A program made the translations under genes and the position numbers. Positions 9,336 to 17,820 of a stretch of DNA of 51,975 nt are shown piece after piece (the first letter of the stretch is position 1; every line of letters starts with the position of its first letter). The notes under the pieces are model-generated. The model saw nothing but the letters and a program-made list of their open reading frames with translations. It searched no databases and was not told the DNA's origin. The stretch comes from Acetobacter sp. DsW_063 (GTDB taxonomy: Bacteria > Pseudomonadota > Alphaproteobacteria > Acetobacterales > Acetobacteraceae), in assembly GCF_002153745.1 (NCBI RefSeq), contig NZ_JOPL01000041.1, positions 1-51,975 on the forward strand. Direction: 5' to 3'.

Positions 9336-9348
9336 TGACGTAACGTCA
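9336..9348. promoter_or_regulatory. Perfect dyad TGACGTAACGTCA, candidate operator
   Basis: Perfect 13-bp palindrome around a central A, in the divergent region between the GST gene (start 8976) and the diguanylate cyclase (start 9616). Arms TGACGT/ACGTCA would suit a dimeric repressor or activator. The binding protein is not known. Confidence 0.4.
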
Positions 9349-9388
9349 CACAAGCGCCATCTCGCGTATCAATGATGACAATATTTGT

Positions 9389-9402
9389 TTATTTCGAAAT
9401 AA
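9389..9402. promoter_or_regulatory. Perfect dyad TTATTTCGAAATAA, candidate operator
   Basis: Perfect 14-bp palindrome. Its core ATTTCGAAAT recurs exactly at 9567-9576, 40 bp before the start of the diguanylate cyclase gene. Two identical symmetric cores about 176 bp apart suggest a shared regulator, perhaps with looping. This is inference from sequence alone. Confidence 0.4.
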
Positions 9403-9441
9403 TTCTAAATAATTTCACATACCCTCGACGCCGCGATAACA

Positions 9442-9463
9442 AGAAAATTTTCTCAACGTTGAG
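9442..9463. promoter_or_regulatory. Two adjoining perfect palindromes
   Basis: AGAAAATTTTCT (9442-9453) is followed, sharing two bases, by CTCAACGTTGAG (9452-9463). Both are perfect 12-bp dyads. They sit in the middle of the AT-rich promoter region of the diguanylate cyclase gene. Possible operator pair; no regulator can be named. Confidence 0.4.
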
Positions 9464-9566
9464 CTTATCGAAATTTCTATTCAAAAAAACAACCATTCAG
9501 TAATATACAAAGTAAATCAATCCCACACCACGTCGCCAAAGAGGTCCCCCGTCTAACGAATTTTAA

Positions 9567-9576
9567 ATTTCGAAAT
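9567..9576. promoter_or_regulatory. Second copy of ATTTCGAAAT
   Basis: Perfect 10-bp palindrome identical to the core of the dyad at 9389-9402, located 40 bp upstream of the ATG at 9616, where a repressor could block transcription or initiation of the diguanylate cyclase gene. Confidence 0.35.
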
Positions 9577-9615
9577 CAAATCGAATCATGCGAATTTCTA
9601 ATATCCTTTGAACCA

Positions 9616-11163
9616 ATGTGCGTTATAAACGCGGCCGCCATTATGGCCGCCCGGAGACATCATTCCTTGGTCTGGAAACCCTGCCGACCAGCCGAAGCCA
9701 GACGCGGAGTTCGTGCAGGTGTTTTGCTGGTCATCATGTTCGCGGCCAGCGCCATCGTCACACGCTTTCTGTGCACTGACGACTCCGGCTATTCATCATT
9801 CTGGCCCGCCAACGCCGCGATGCTGGCCGCGATGCTGACGCTGCCCGCGCGACAAGCGGCCGCCGTTACCGTCGCGTGCGCCGCGATCAACTATTTCATC
9901 AACACTTACAGCGCTTACACCCCAGGCGAAGCTCTCCTGACCTGCCTGCTCAACATCGCCCAACCCATCGCAGCCGCGCCATTGACCCGCCGTTTTTGCG
10001 GAGCACGGACCGATCTGACGCACCCCCGACGCTTCGCGGCGTTCGCCGGGGTAGCCCTGTTTACCTCCGGGCTTGAGGCCGGTATCGGCGTCACGATCGA
10101 AACCTTGTTCCTGGATGATCCGGCAGCGCCTTTCGCCGAGTGGGCGCAGTGGACCTTCTGCGATGCTCTGGGCCTCACTCTCGCCACGTCGCCGCTGCTG
10201 CAACTGGCGCGTTCGTGCTCATCGAGGGGCGCTGCTTACCGGATGACGACCAACGCCTTGACGGGGCTGCTGCCATGTCTGGCGCTGACTATCCTCAGTT
10301 TTGTCTGGGCGCACTCACCCCTGTTCCTGTTTCTTTATCCGGCGCTCGCATGGCTGGCGTTTCGCGCCAGTCCCGCCGCAGTGCTGACCTCGATTTTTTT
10401 CGTCGCAATTCTGGCCTCTGCGTTCACCGCCCATGGCTTCGGCCCCATCGCCCGGCTGTCCCCGGATGGGCGCCTCATGCGGGAAGACATGCTTCAGCCA
10501 TTCCTGTTCTCGCTCTTGCTGGCTGCAGTCCCTGTCAATAACGCCGTAAAGAGAATTCGTGAAAATACTCGTCGACTTTTGAGAATGAAGGAGCACCTTG
10601 AGTACATCGCGTCGCACGACGCCCTAACATCCACGATGAACCGAAAAACGTTCGAAACCGCCCTCAGACTGATGGTGACGAGCCGTATCCACGGCGTCCT
10701 TCTGTTCATCGACGTTGATAACTTCAAGGCCGTGAACGACAACCTTGGTCATCACGCTGGCGACGAGTTTCTCAGAGCGTTTTGCTCCAGAATTTCAAGG
10801 CTCACGCGAGACCGGCAAGGACGCGCCGGGCGCTTCGGAGGCGACGAATTCGCCCTGGTCGTGCCCGGAGAATTCTCCACGCAGCAACTCGACGCATTTT
10901 GCGAAACCATCTGCCAGGCGCTTCGGGAACCTTACAACATCGCTGGGGCCCTGCACGTCGTGACGGCGAGCATCGGCGCGGTGACGATGAGACCCGGAGG
11001 GCATTCGGCCGAGGTGTTGATGCGCAAGGCCGACACCGCCCTTTACACGACCAAGGCGTCCGGCCGGGACGGTTATACGCTGTTCGAGAAAATGATCGCG
11101 GCCGGGGAAGCGCCACCAGCCCTACAATACAGACGCGCGAGTGACCGGAACATCACCGCCTGA
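9616..11163 (+). CDS. Membrane diguanylate cyclase (MASE1-GGDEF)
   Basis: A 515-aa inner-membrane enzyme that should make the second messenger c-di-GMP from two GTP. Residues about 30-310 form a MASE1 sensor with roughly eight membrane helices, including the conserved SSFWPANAAMLAAMLTLPAR region. A short linker (RRLLRMKEHLEYIASHDALT) leads to the GGDEF domain at about 330-500, with an intact active-site signature RFGGDEF and the upstream FIDVDNFKAVND metal site. The RxxD inhibitory site expected just before GGDEF is not present (DRQG at that position), so product inhibition may be lacking. There is no EAL domain. It stands alone behind a palindrome-rich promoter region and is convergent with metH. 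Confidence 0.93.
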   Translation: MCVINAAAIMAARRHHSLVWKPCRPAEARRGVRAGVLLVIMFAASAIVTRFLCTDDSGYSSFWPANAAMLAAMLTLPARQAAAVTVACAAINYFINTYSAYTPGEALLTCLLNIAQPIAAAPLTRRFCGARTDLTHPRRFAAFAGVALFTSGLEAGIGVTIETLFLDDPAAPFAEWAQWTFCDALGLTLATSPLLQLARSCSSRGAAYRMTTNALTGLLPCLALTILSFVWAHSPLFLFLYPALAWLAFRASPAAVLTSIFFVAILASAFTAHGFGPIARLSPDGRLMREDMLQPFLFSLLLAAVPVNNAVKRIRENTRRLLRMKEHLEYIASHDALTSTMNRKTFETALRLMVTSRIHGVLLFIDVDNFKAVNDNLGHHAGDEFLRAFCSRISRLTRDRQGRAGRFGGDEFALVVPGEFSTQQLDAFCETICQALREPYNIAGALHVVTASIGAVTMRPGGHSAEVLMRKADTALYTTKASGRDGYTLFEKMIAAGEAPPALQYRRASDRNITA

Positions 11164-11201
11164 ACGATCGCAGTCGTTTCCAGCCAGACGCGCAAAAATC
11201 C

Positions 11202-14200
11202 TCAAATCGTAAAATACTTCGCTTTTGGATTGAGGATCACCAACGCTGATGTCGATTGCTCAGGATGGAGTTGATACCCATCCGACAAAGAGACCCCGAT
11301 GCGATCGGCGTTCAGCAGCTTGAGGATCGGCTCCTGATCCTCAAGTCTCGGGCAGGCCGGATATCCGAAAGAGTACCGCGACCCGCGATACCCCTGCCCC
11401 AGCAAAGCATCCATCTCACGCGCATCTTCGCCTGAGAACCCAAGTTCTGCGCGAATGCGTTTGTGCGTGTACTCCGCCATCGCCTCGGCGATCTCGACCG
11501 AAAGACCGTGCAGATACAGATAGTCCTGATAACGGTTTTTCTCGAACCAGTCGCGCGCCATATCGGACGCCTTCTGACCGACGGTCACGACCTGAAGGCC
11601 GATCACATCGCGCTCAGCATCGTCCACGTCGCGCACGAAATCGGCGATGCATTCACCGTCCGCGCGAGGCTGCCGCGGCATCAGGAATCGCGCGACTTCC
11701 GTCGCTCCGTCCTCCTCAAACAGGATCAGATCATTGCCTTGCCCGGCAGCTTTCCAATACCCGTAGGACGCGCGCGGACGAAGAATGTCGTCAGCCTCCG
11801 CCAAAGCCAACATCCGGCGAAGCACCGGGCGCAGTTCCTGCCGCGCCCACCCCAGAAACTCCTCCAAAGATCGGCCCTGTTTTCGGAACCCCCATTGGAA
11901 CTGATACAGCGACCGTTCATTCAGGAACGGCAGAACCGCGTTCGTCTCGGCCTCGATAACCCGCGCGCCCCAGAACGGCGGCGTCACAACCGGTTCGCCC
12001 CGCGTTATGCCATGCCGGCGCTCCTGCGCCGCAGCAACGTCAACCGGGCCGAACCCGCGGGTCTCTGCGCTTTCCGGCGTTCGCTCGGTCCGGCGCGTGG
12101 ACTTGCCCTCGCGTCGACGCGCAATCGCGGCGAGGTAATCGTCGAATTTGTCCTGCGCGATGTGATCCATCAGCGCCAGTCCGTCGAATGCGTCCCGCGC
12201 GTAGGCCACGCGCCCGCTCGTCCCGTAGGCGGCGACGCAATCTTCCTCGACATAGTTGCGCGTCAGCGCCGCGCCGCCGAGAATCACCGGAAGATCGAGG
12301 CCCTGACGGGATATCTCTTCGAGATTTTCCCTCATGATGACAGTCGATTTCACTAGAAGCCCGGACATGCCTATGGCGTTCGCACGCTCGGCGCGCGCTG
12401 ATTCGATCATGTCGGCCACAGGCACCTTGATGCCCAGATTGATCACCCGGTACCCGTTGTTCGTCAGGATAATATCGACAAGGTTCTTGCCGATGTCATG
12501 CACGTCGCCCTTCACCGTCGCCAGCACGATGGTCCCGCGCGCTTGCCCCTCTAGCCGCTCCATATGCGGCTCCAGATAGGCGACCGCCGCTTTCATCGTC
12601 TCTGCAGACTGCAGCACGAACGGAAGCTGCATCTTGCCGGAGCCGAACAGCTCTCCGACCACTTTCATGCCGTCGAGCAGGACGGTGTTGATGATGTCCA
12701 GCGGCGGCATCTCGCGCATCGCCTCGGCCAGATCGTCCTCCAGGCCTTTGCGGTCGCCATCCACAATGCGGTCGCGAAGACGCTCCGGCGCGGTCTCCGC
12801 ACGCTGCTTCTTGACGGCGTCCGCCGCTTTGCGTCCCGCGAATAGCTCCAGCAGGCGCTGAAGCGGGTCGTACCCCTCGGAGCGACGGTCGAATATCAGG
12901 TCTTCGGCGACCCGCACTTCTTCTTCCGCGATCATATGCAGCGGTCGGATTTTGGACACGTGCACGATCGCGCCAGTCATCCCCGCACGAACCGCGTGAT
13001 CGAGGAACACGGAGTTCAGAACCGCGCGCGCCGCCGGATTCAGACCAAACGAAATGTTCGACAAACCCAGCACGATCTGGATGTCCGGAAACCGCTCGCG
13101 GATCAGACGGATGCCTTCCAGCGTCCACTGACCCAGTTTGCGATCGTCCTCCACACCCGTGGCGATGGTGAAGGTCAGCGGATCTATCAACAGGTCCGAC
13201 TGCGGCAGACCGTATTTGTCGCACGCGAATTCGACGAGCCGCGTCGCGATACGCAGCTTGTCCTCCGGCGTCTTCGCCATACCCACTTCGTCGATGGTCA
13301 GCGCGACCACGGCGGCGCCGAATTTCTTGGCAAGCTTCATGCGCTCATGCGCAATGTGCTCGCCGTCCTCGAAGTTGATCGAGTTGATGATCGGCTTGCC
13401 GCCATGCAGCTTCAGCGCCGCCTCGATGACCGGCGTTTCGGTGGAATCGATCACAAGCGGTGCGTTCACCGACGACGTGAAACGCCGGATGACCTCGTTC
13501 ATCTCCGCCTGCTCGTCACGCCCTACGAAGGCGGTGCAAACGTCGAGAGAGTTGGAGCCCTCCGCGACCTGCTCACGGCCGATCGCGACGCAGCCGTCCC
13601 AGTCGTGCGCTTCCTGAAGCTCGCGCCACTTCTTCGACCCGTTGGCGTTGCAGCGCTCGCCAATCGAAAAATACGCATTCTCCTGACGCAACGGCGTCTG
13701 GCTGTAGAGGCTGGCGACGGATGGCGTCCAGATCGGCTTACGCGGCGTGGGTGCGGGCCGATGACGTCCGGTTCCCTCAGCCCGGCGCCGGAGCATGGCG
13801 TCCAGTCCCGCGATGTGCGGCGTCGATGTGCCGCAGCATCCGCCAACGATGTTGAGGCCGTCCTCGACGACGAACCGTTCAACCCAGCTCGCCATCTCGT
13901 CTGGACCGAGGGGATAATGCGTCTTCCCGTCGACCAGTTCCGGCAGACCGGCGTTCGGCTGCACCGACAGCATGCCCGGCCAGTTCTGCGACAGCCATTT
14001 GACGTGTTCCGCCATCTCCTGCGGGCCGGTGGCGCAGTTAAGCCCGACCAGATCAACATCCAGGCTGTGGATGACAGTCGCCGCGGCGGCGATGTCGGGA
14101 CCGACCAGCAGGGTCCCGGTCGTCTCGACCGTCACCTGCACGAAGATTGGCGTATCCGCGCCAAGCTCCGCCCGCGCAATCTTCATGCCGTTGACCGCCG

Positions 14201-14720
14201 CCTTGATCTGCAACGTGTCCTGACAGGTTTCGATCAGAACGGCGTCTACGCCACCCTCGATCAGCCCGCGTCCCTGCTCGGCAAGGCCGGCTTCCAGCGT
14301 GTCGTAATCGATATTGCCCAGCGAGGGCAGCTTGGTGCCCGGCCCGACGGAACCGATCACGTAACGATGACGATCATCGTCAAAGCTGTCCGCCGCCTCG
14401 CGCGCGAGCGTCGCGGCGATACGGTTGATCTCTCTCGCGCGGTCCTGCAATCCGAATTCGGCCAGCGTTATGGGCGAGCCACCAAAACTGTTGGTCTCGA
14501 CCATGTCAGCGCCAGCTTCGTAGTATCCGCGATGAATCTCGCGAATCAGCTCCGGGCGAGACAGGTTCAAGATCTCGGTGCAGTTCTCCTGCCCCCAGTA
14601 GTCGCGCTCGGTGTCGAGATCGAGGACCTGCACGCGCGACCCCATGCCGCCATCACAAAGCAGCACCTGCTCGCGAAGGGCGTCCATCAGGCGGGGGCGT
14701 GGGGGTTTTGCCGCTGTCAT
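11202..14720 (-). CDS. metH: Cobalamin-dependent methionine synthase
   Basis: A 1172-aa cytosolic enzyme transferring a methyl group from 5-methyltetrahydrofolate through cobalamin to homocysteine. Domains in order: homocysteine-binding barrel (about 10-320) with zinc ligands in GLNCATGP and GGCCGT (about residue 295); pterin-binding barrel (about 345-620); cobalamin cap and Rossmann domain (about 640-880) with the B12-ligand motif DVHDIGKN near 740; and the C-terminal reactivation domain (about 905-1172) that binds S-adenosylmethionine, with SYGYWKAAGQG and the RYSFGYPACP region. Full length. It begins at ATG 14720 and is transcribed toward the diguanylate cyclase. I found no clear cobalamin or SAM riboswitch in the 160 bp upstream. 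Confidence 0.98.
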   Translation of the reverse strand: MTAAKPPRPRLMDALREQVLLCDGGMGSRVQVLDLDTERDYWGQENCTEILNLSRPELIREIHRGYYEAGADMVETNSFGGSPITLAEFGLQDRAREINRIAATLAREAADSFDDDRHRYVIGSVGPGTKLPSLGNIDYDTLEAGLAEQGRGLIEGGVDAVLIETCQDTLQIKAAVNGMKIARAELGADTPIFVQVTVETTGTLLVGPDIAAAATVIHSLDVDLVGLNCATGPQEMAEHVKWLSQNWPGMLSVQPNAGLPELVDGKTHYPLGPDEMASWVERFVVEDGLNIVGGCCGTSTPHIAGLDAMLRRRAEGTGRHRPAPTPRKPIWTPSVASLYSQTPLRQENAYFSIGERCNANGSKKWRELQEAHDWDGCVAIGREQVAEGSNSLDVCTAFVGRDEQAEMNEVIRRFTSSVNAPLVIDSTETPVIEAALKLHGGKPIINSINFEDGEHIAHERMKLAKKFGAAVVALTIDEVGMAKTPEDKLRIATRLVEFACDKYGLPQSDLLIDPLTFTIATGVEDDRKLGQWTLEGIRLIRERFPDIQIVLGLSNISFGLNPAARAVLNSVFLDHAVRAGMTGAIVHVSKIRPLHMIAEEEVRVAEDLIFDRRSEGYDPLQRLLELFAGRKAADAVKKQRAETAPERLRDRIVDGDRKGLEDDLAEAMREMPPLDIINTVLLDGMKVVGELFGSGKMQLPFVLQSAETMKAAVAYLEPHMERLEGQARGTIVLATVKGDVHDIGKNLVDIILTNNGYRVINLGIKVPVADMIESARAERANAIGMSGLLVKSTVIMRENLEEISRQGLDLPVILGGAALTRNYVEEDCVAAYGTSGRVAYARDAFDGLALMDHIAQDKFDDYLAAIARRREGKSTRRTERTPESAETRGFGPVDVAAAQERRHGITRGEPVVTPPFWGARVIEAETNAVLPFLNERSLYQFQWGFRKQGRSLEEFLGWARQELRPVLRRMLALAEADDILRPRASYGYWKAAGQGNDLILFEEDGATEVARFLMPRQPRADGECIADFVRDVDDAERDVIGLQVVTVGQKASDMARDWFEKNRYQDYLYLHGLSVEIAEAMAEYTHKRIRAELGFSGEDAREMDALLGQGYRGSRYSFGYPACPRLEDQEPILKLLNADRIGVSLSDGYQLHPEQSTSALVILNPKAKYFTI

Positions 14721-14735
14721 TGGTCTCTATATAAT
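14708..14735 (+). promoter_or_regulatory. Candidate sigma70 promoter for the CobW-like small gene
   Basis: TTGCCG (14708-14713), a 16-bp spacer, then a perfect TATAAT (14730-14735) on the plus strand, with about 140 nt of GC-rich leader before the ATG at 14883. It overlaps the first codons of metH on the other strand, so the two genes could interfere with each other. Confidence 0.4.
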
Positions 14736-14882
14736 ACAGCCACGACGGTGTCGTCGCTTGGACGAAAGCGCGGGCGGCCCCGAACGGGCGGCCCGACGCC
14801 GGGGAGGCGGTTATCACAGAGGCCATCGACGCTGTCCAGAAAGAACGGCTCGGCGGGACGGAAGCACCGAAGGCGGCGCACC

Positions 14883-15317
14883 ATGACTGAGTCTGATCGC
14901 AGATTGCCGCTGGATGTGATCGACGCCAACGACGTGGCGCAGATAGCGACCGGCCTACGCCGAGACATTGCTCTGGTCCACACAGCCGCCGAGACGCTGA
15001 CAGGCGCAGGGACGGACTGGGCGGCGGCGCGACCATTGGGCGCAGTCGGGAGCAACCTTCGCTTCGCGGCGACCGACACGCATGGTGACGTTTCTGCTAA
15101 CCAGCACGCCCCTGCATGCGTCTGTTGCAGCCCGCGGCGCGAAGCGACCAGAACGCTGCTCGCGCTGATCCAGGATCGCGCGCGAGGGCGTTGTGGTTTT
15201 TTTCGCCGCGTCGTCGTTGCTGTGCCAAATGACGCAGTCGAAACCGTCGCAAATGCTCTTCGCGCCGAGTCCGCTTTGCCGACGTTATTCGCGATTCGAA
15301 CAGAGTCACGACCGTGA
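14883..15317 (+). CDS. Small protein resembling a degenerate CobW/G3E GTPase
   Basis: A 144-aa protein starting at ATG 14883. Its second half lines up with the region around the CxCC motif of CobW proteins: ACVCCSPRREATRTLLALI here against GCICCTVRGDLIRILGSLM in the full-length CobW gene at 41273-42283, followed by FFRRVVVAV where CobW has FDGIIVETT. The P-loop (GxxGxGKT) is missing: the N-terminal part has GAVGSNLRFAAT instead, so GTP hydrolysis is unlikely. No downstream CobW C-terminal domain follows. It could be a relic or a small metal-handling protein. It is divergent from metH, a cobalamin enzyme, which makes a link to cobalt or zinc handling tempting but unproven. Confidence 0.6.
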   Translation: MTESDRRLPLDVIDANDVAQIATGLRRDIALVHTAAETLTGAGTDWAAARPLGAVGSNLRFAATDTHGDVSANQHAPACVCCSPRREATRTLLALIQDRARGRCGFFRRVVVAVPNDAVETVANALRAESALPTLFAIRTESRP

Positions 15318-15531
15318 ATGCGACGATATTCACGCCTCTGTGACGCACCGGCTGCGGGCACGACTGTCTCTTTACGCAATCTAAGTATCGAAACGTTATT
15401 GTTCATAACCTGCGCGCTTCGAAGCTGCGCCATCATAATATAAAGCGAGGCGAGTTCACGCTTTGTGTGGTAGAGGCAGTTGGTCCTCCGTTACGACGCG
15501 AAGGGCGAAGAGCAGTTTATGAGGACACTCC

Positions 15532-17817
15532 GTGGATCCAGTCGATCATGACTCCGGCGCATCAGACCGTGACCCCGCAGGTTCTGACGCTGGCGGCCAC
15601 GCGGAGACCGGTCGCGAAGAACGACATCCCCCCGCATTCATTCGCCTCCGCGCCGTAATTGCCGCCGCCCATTTCCATGGGCTGGAACTGGACGTCCGCG
15701 ATTTTGCGGCTGAACCAGGAGAGGCCAGCCCGTCGCCCGCTACGTTATGCCGTTGGCTCAACGAGCAGGGAGCCGTCGCCAAAGGCATGCGGCTGAAGTG
15801 GCGTTATCTGATCAAGATGACCAACTCGCCGCCCATCGTGCTTCTGTTCCGCGACGGATCCGCAGCGCTCATGATCAACGCGAGCGCCGATCAGGGCGTC
15901 GTCTGGCTGCGCGACCCGCTGCGTGGCGAAGGCGACCTGCCGGTTCCCGTCGACGAATTACGCCTGTCGCAAATCTGGACAGGCGACGCCTTGCTGATCA
16001 AGCGACGGCGCGATCAAAGCGAAGCCGACGCGCCGATCAACGCCTCGTGGCTGGCCAAGATGGTCCTGCGCGAAAAAAAATCGCTTCGCGACATCGCCAT
16101 TGCGTCGATGACGCTCAGCATTCTCCAGATTTTCCCGCCGCTGATCGTCATGCAGGTTATCGACCGCGTGGTGAACAACCGCTCCATGGCGACGCTGGTG
16201 TCGATCACGGCGATTGTTCTGGTCCTGTCGTTCTACGAAGTTCTGTTGTCTTACGGACGCCGCGAACTGACGCTGGTTCTCACGACGCGCATCGATACAA
16301 GATTGTCCCTGCACCTGTTCAGCCGCCTGCTTGCTCTTCCGCTTGAATATTTCGAAAGACAACAAGCTGGCAACGTGATCGGGCGCGTTATGGCCATATA
16401 TAAAGTCCGCGACTTTATGACCGGCAAGCTGATGAGCACATTCCTCGACATGTTTACGCTTGTCGTCATCCTGCCGTTTCTTTTCTACCTCAGTTCGACG
16501 CTGGCCTGGATGACCGTAGCCGCAGCCGGCTTGGTCGGCCTTCTGGTGGTGGTGTTCATGGGTCCCATCTCGCGGATCTACCAACATGTTGTGCGTTCGG
16601 AGATGGAGCGGTCGTCCGTAATGTATGAGACAGTGGCCGGCATCCGCACAATCAAAACATTGGCGCTGGAACCATCGCGCAAGCAGGAATGGGACGAAAA
16701 GACCGCCGACGTTGTGCGCTGGAAACTTGCCGCAGGGAGGATGTCGAACTGGCCCGCAACCCTGTCCATGCCGTTAGACATGTTTATCAACCGCGGCATC
16801 ATTTTGGTCGGCGCCTACCTCATTCTCACAGGCTCCAGCACTGTCGGCGTCGGCGCGCTTGTCGCGTTCATGATGCTGGGTGGACGTGTCGCGTCGCCGC
16901 TGGTCGGTCTTGCGAAGCTTCTCGAAGACCTGAACGAAGTACGCACGTCGCTTGGCGAGGCCGGGTCAGTGCTGAATCAACCGACCGAAACCAAGGCTCT
17001 CACCACTGGCATGCGGCCTCGGATAAAGGGCGCATTGTCATTCGTGGACGTGAATTTCAGCTATCCCGGCTCTACCGGAAAAGCGCTCGACGACGTAAAT
17101 TTCGAAGTCCCCGCTGGCACCATGCTTGGTTTGGTAGGGCGCTCCGGCTCCGGAAAATCCACGATCACCCGCCTTCTGCAAGGCGTGAGCCGTTCGTATA
17201 ACGGCTACCTCAAGCTCGACGGCGTCGATCTGCGCGAGATCAATCTGACCCATCTTCGCCGCTCCTTCGGCGTTGTGCTGCAAGACAATTTTCTGTTCCG
17301 CGGCACCATCCGCGAGAATATAACGGCCGGGCGGCCTGGCCTGACTATTGACGACGTCGTCCGCGCAGCTCGTCTGGCCGGCGCGGAAGAATTCATTGAG
17401 CGTATGCCTGCAGGCTACGAGACGTGGATCGAGGAAGGGTCGACCAACATCTCGGGCGGCCAGCGTCAGCGGCTTGCGATCGCGCGTGCGGTTATCTGCG
17501 ACCCCAAGCTGCTCATCCTCGACGAGGCCACCTCGGCTCTCGATCCGGAAAGCGAGGCGTTGGTGAACGCCAACCTCGAACGCATCGGCGAGGGGCGCAC
17601 TATGGTGATCGTCTCTCACCGTCTGTCCTCGCTTGTGAACTGCGACCAGATTCTGGTCATGGATCGCGGGCAGGTGATGGATATAGGGCCGCACGAGGTG
17701 CTGCTTGAGCGGTGCGCCATCTATCGCACGCTGTGGATGCAACAGAATCGCCACACGACCGGAAAACAGGGAGCGGATCGGACAGGACCCGCCCCGCTCA
17801 TCGCCGAGGGAGACTGA
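15532..17817 (+). CDS. Type I secretion ABC transporter with degenerate C39 domain
   Basis: A 761-aa inner-membrane exporter of the HlyB/LapB class. Residues about 35-165 look like a C39 peptidase-like domain, but the catalytic cysteine is absent (LRAVIAAAHFHGLELDV at that site), so it should bind rather than cleave the substrate. Residues about 180-460 are the six-helix transmembrane domain; the nucleotide-binding domain follows with Walker A GRSGSGKST near 536, signature ISGGQRQR near 639, Walker B LLILDEATSALD and the switch SHR. The start is GTG 15532 with GAGG 7-8 nt upstream. Three bases separate it from the HlyD gene, so the two form an operon. The substrate is not in this window; RTX-type or giant adhesins are usual for this class. 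Confidence 0.92.
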   Translation: MDPVDHDSGASDRDPAGSDAGGHAETGREERHPPAFIRLRAVIAAAHFHGLELDVRDFAAEPGEASPSPATLCRWLNEQGAVAKGMRLKWRYLIKMTNSPPIVLLFRDGSAALMINASADQGVVWLRDPLRGEGDLPVPVDELRLSQIWTGDALLIKRRRDQSEADAPINASWLAKMVLREKKSLRDIAIASMTLSILQIFPPLIVMQVIDRVVNNRSMATLVSITAIVLVLSFYEVLLSYGRRELTLVLTTRIDTRLSLHLFSRLLALPLEYFERQQAGNVIGRVMAIYKVRDFMTGKLMSTFLDMFTLVVILPFLFYLSSTLAWMTVAAAGLVGLLVVVFMGPISRIYQHVVRSEMERSSVMYETVAGIRTIKTLALEPSRKQEWDEKTADVVRWKLAAGRMSNWPATLSMPLDMFINRGIILVGAYLILTGSSTVGVGALVAFMMLGGRVASPLVGLAKLLEDLNEVRTSLGEAGSVLNQPTETKALTTGMRPRIKGALSFVDVNFSYPGSTGKALDDVNFEVPAGTMLGLVGRSGSGKSTITRLLQGVSRSYNGYLKLDGVDLREINLTHLRRSFGVVLQDNFLFRGTIRENITAGRPGLTIDDVVRAARLAGAEEFIERMPAGYETWIEEGSTNISGGQRQRLAIARAVICDPKLLILDEATSALDPESEALVNANLERIGEGRTMVIVSHRLSSLVNCDQILVMDRGQVMDIGPHEVLLERCAIYRTLWMQQNRHTTGKQGADRTGPAPLIAEGD

Positions 17818-17820
17818 AAC

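Larger units (their letters stand above)
8977..9615. other. Divergent promoter region between GST and diguanylate cyclase
   Basis: The distal half (9290-9610) is strongly AT-rich and holds several perfect dyads, listed separately. The proximal half (8977-9285) is GC-rich and is an open extension of the GST frame. No other gene was recognised. Confidence 0.55.

Noticed and set aside
14721-14882. Possible cobalamin, SAM or SAH riboswitch before metH
   Set aside because: No B12-box or recognisable riboswitch core was found, only GC-rich direct repeats of GGGCGGCC.
12936-14882. Long plus-strand open frame antisense to metH
   Set aside because: It lies fully opposite metH, which has all expected motifs; only its last 144 codons (14883-15317) are treated as real.
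14717-15436. 239-codon minus-strand frame opposite the CobW-like gene
   Set aside because: Arg/Ala/Ser-rich and without any domain; the plus strand has the CVCC motif, an ATG and a promoter, so this is a shadow.
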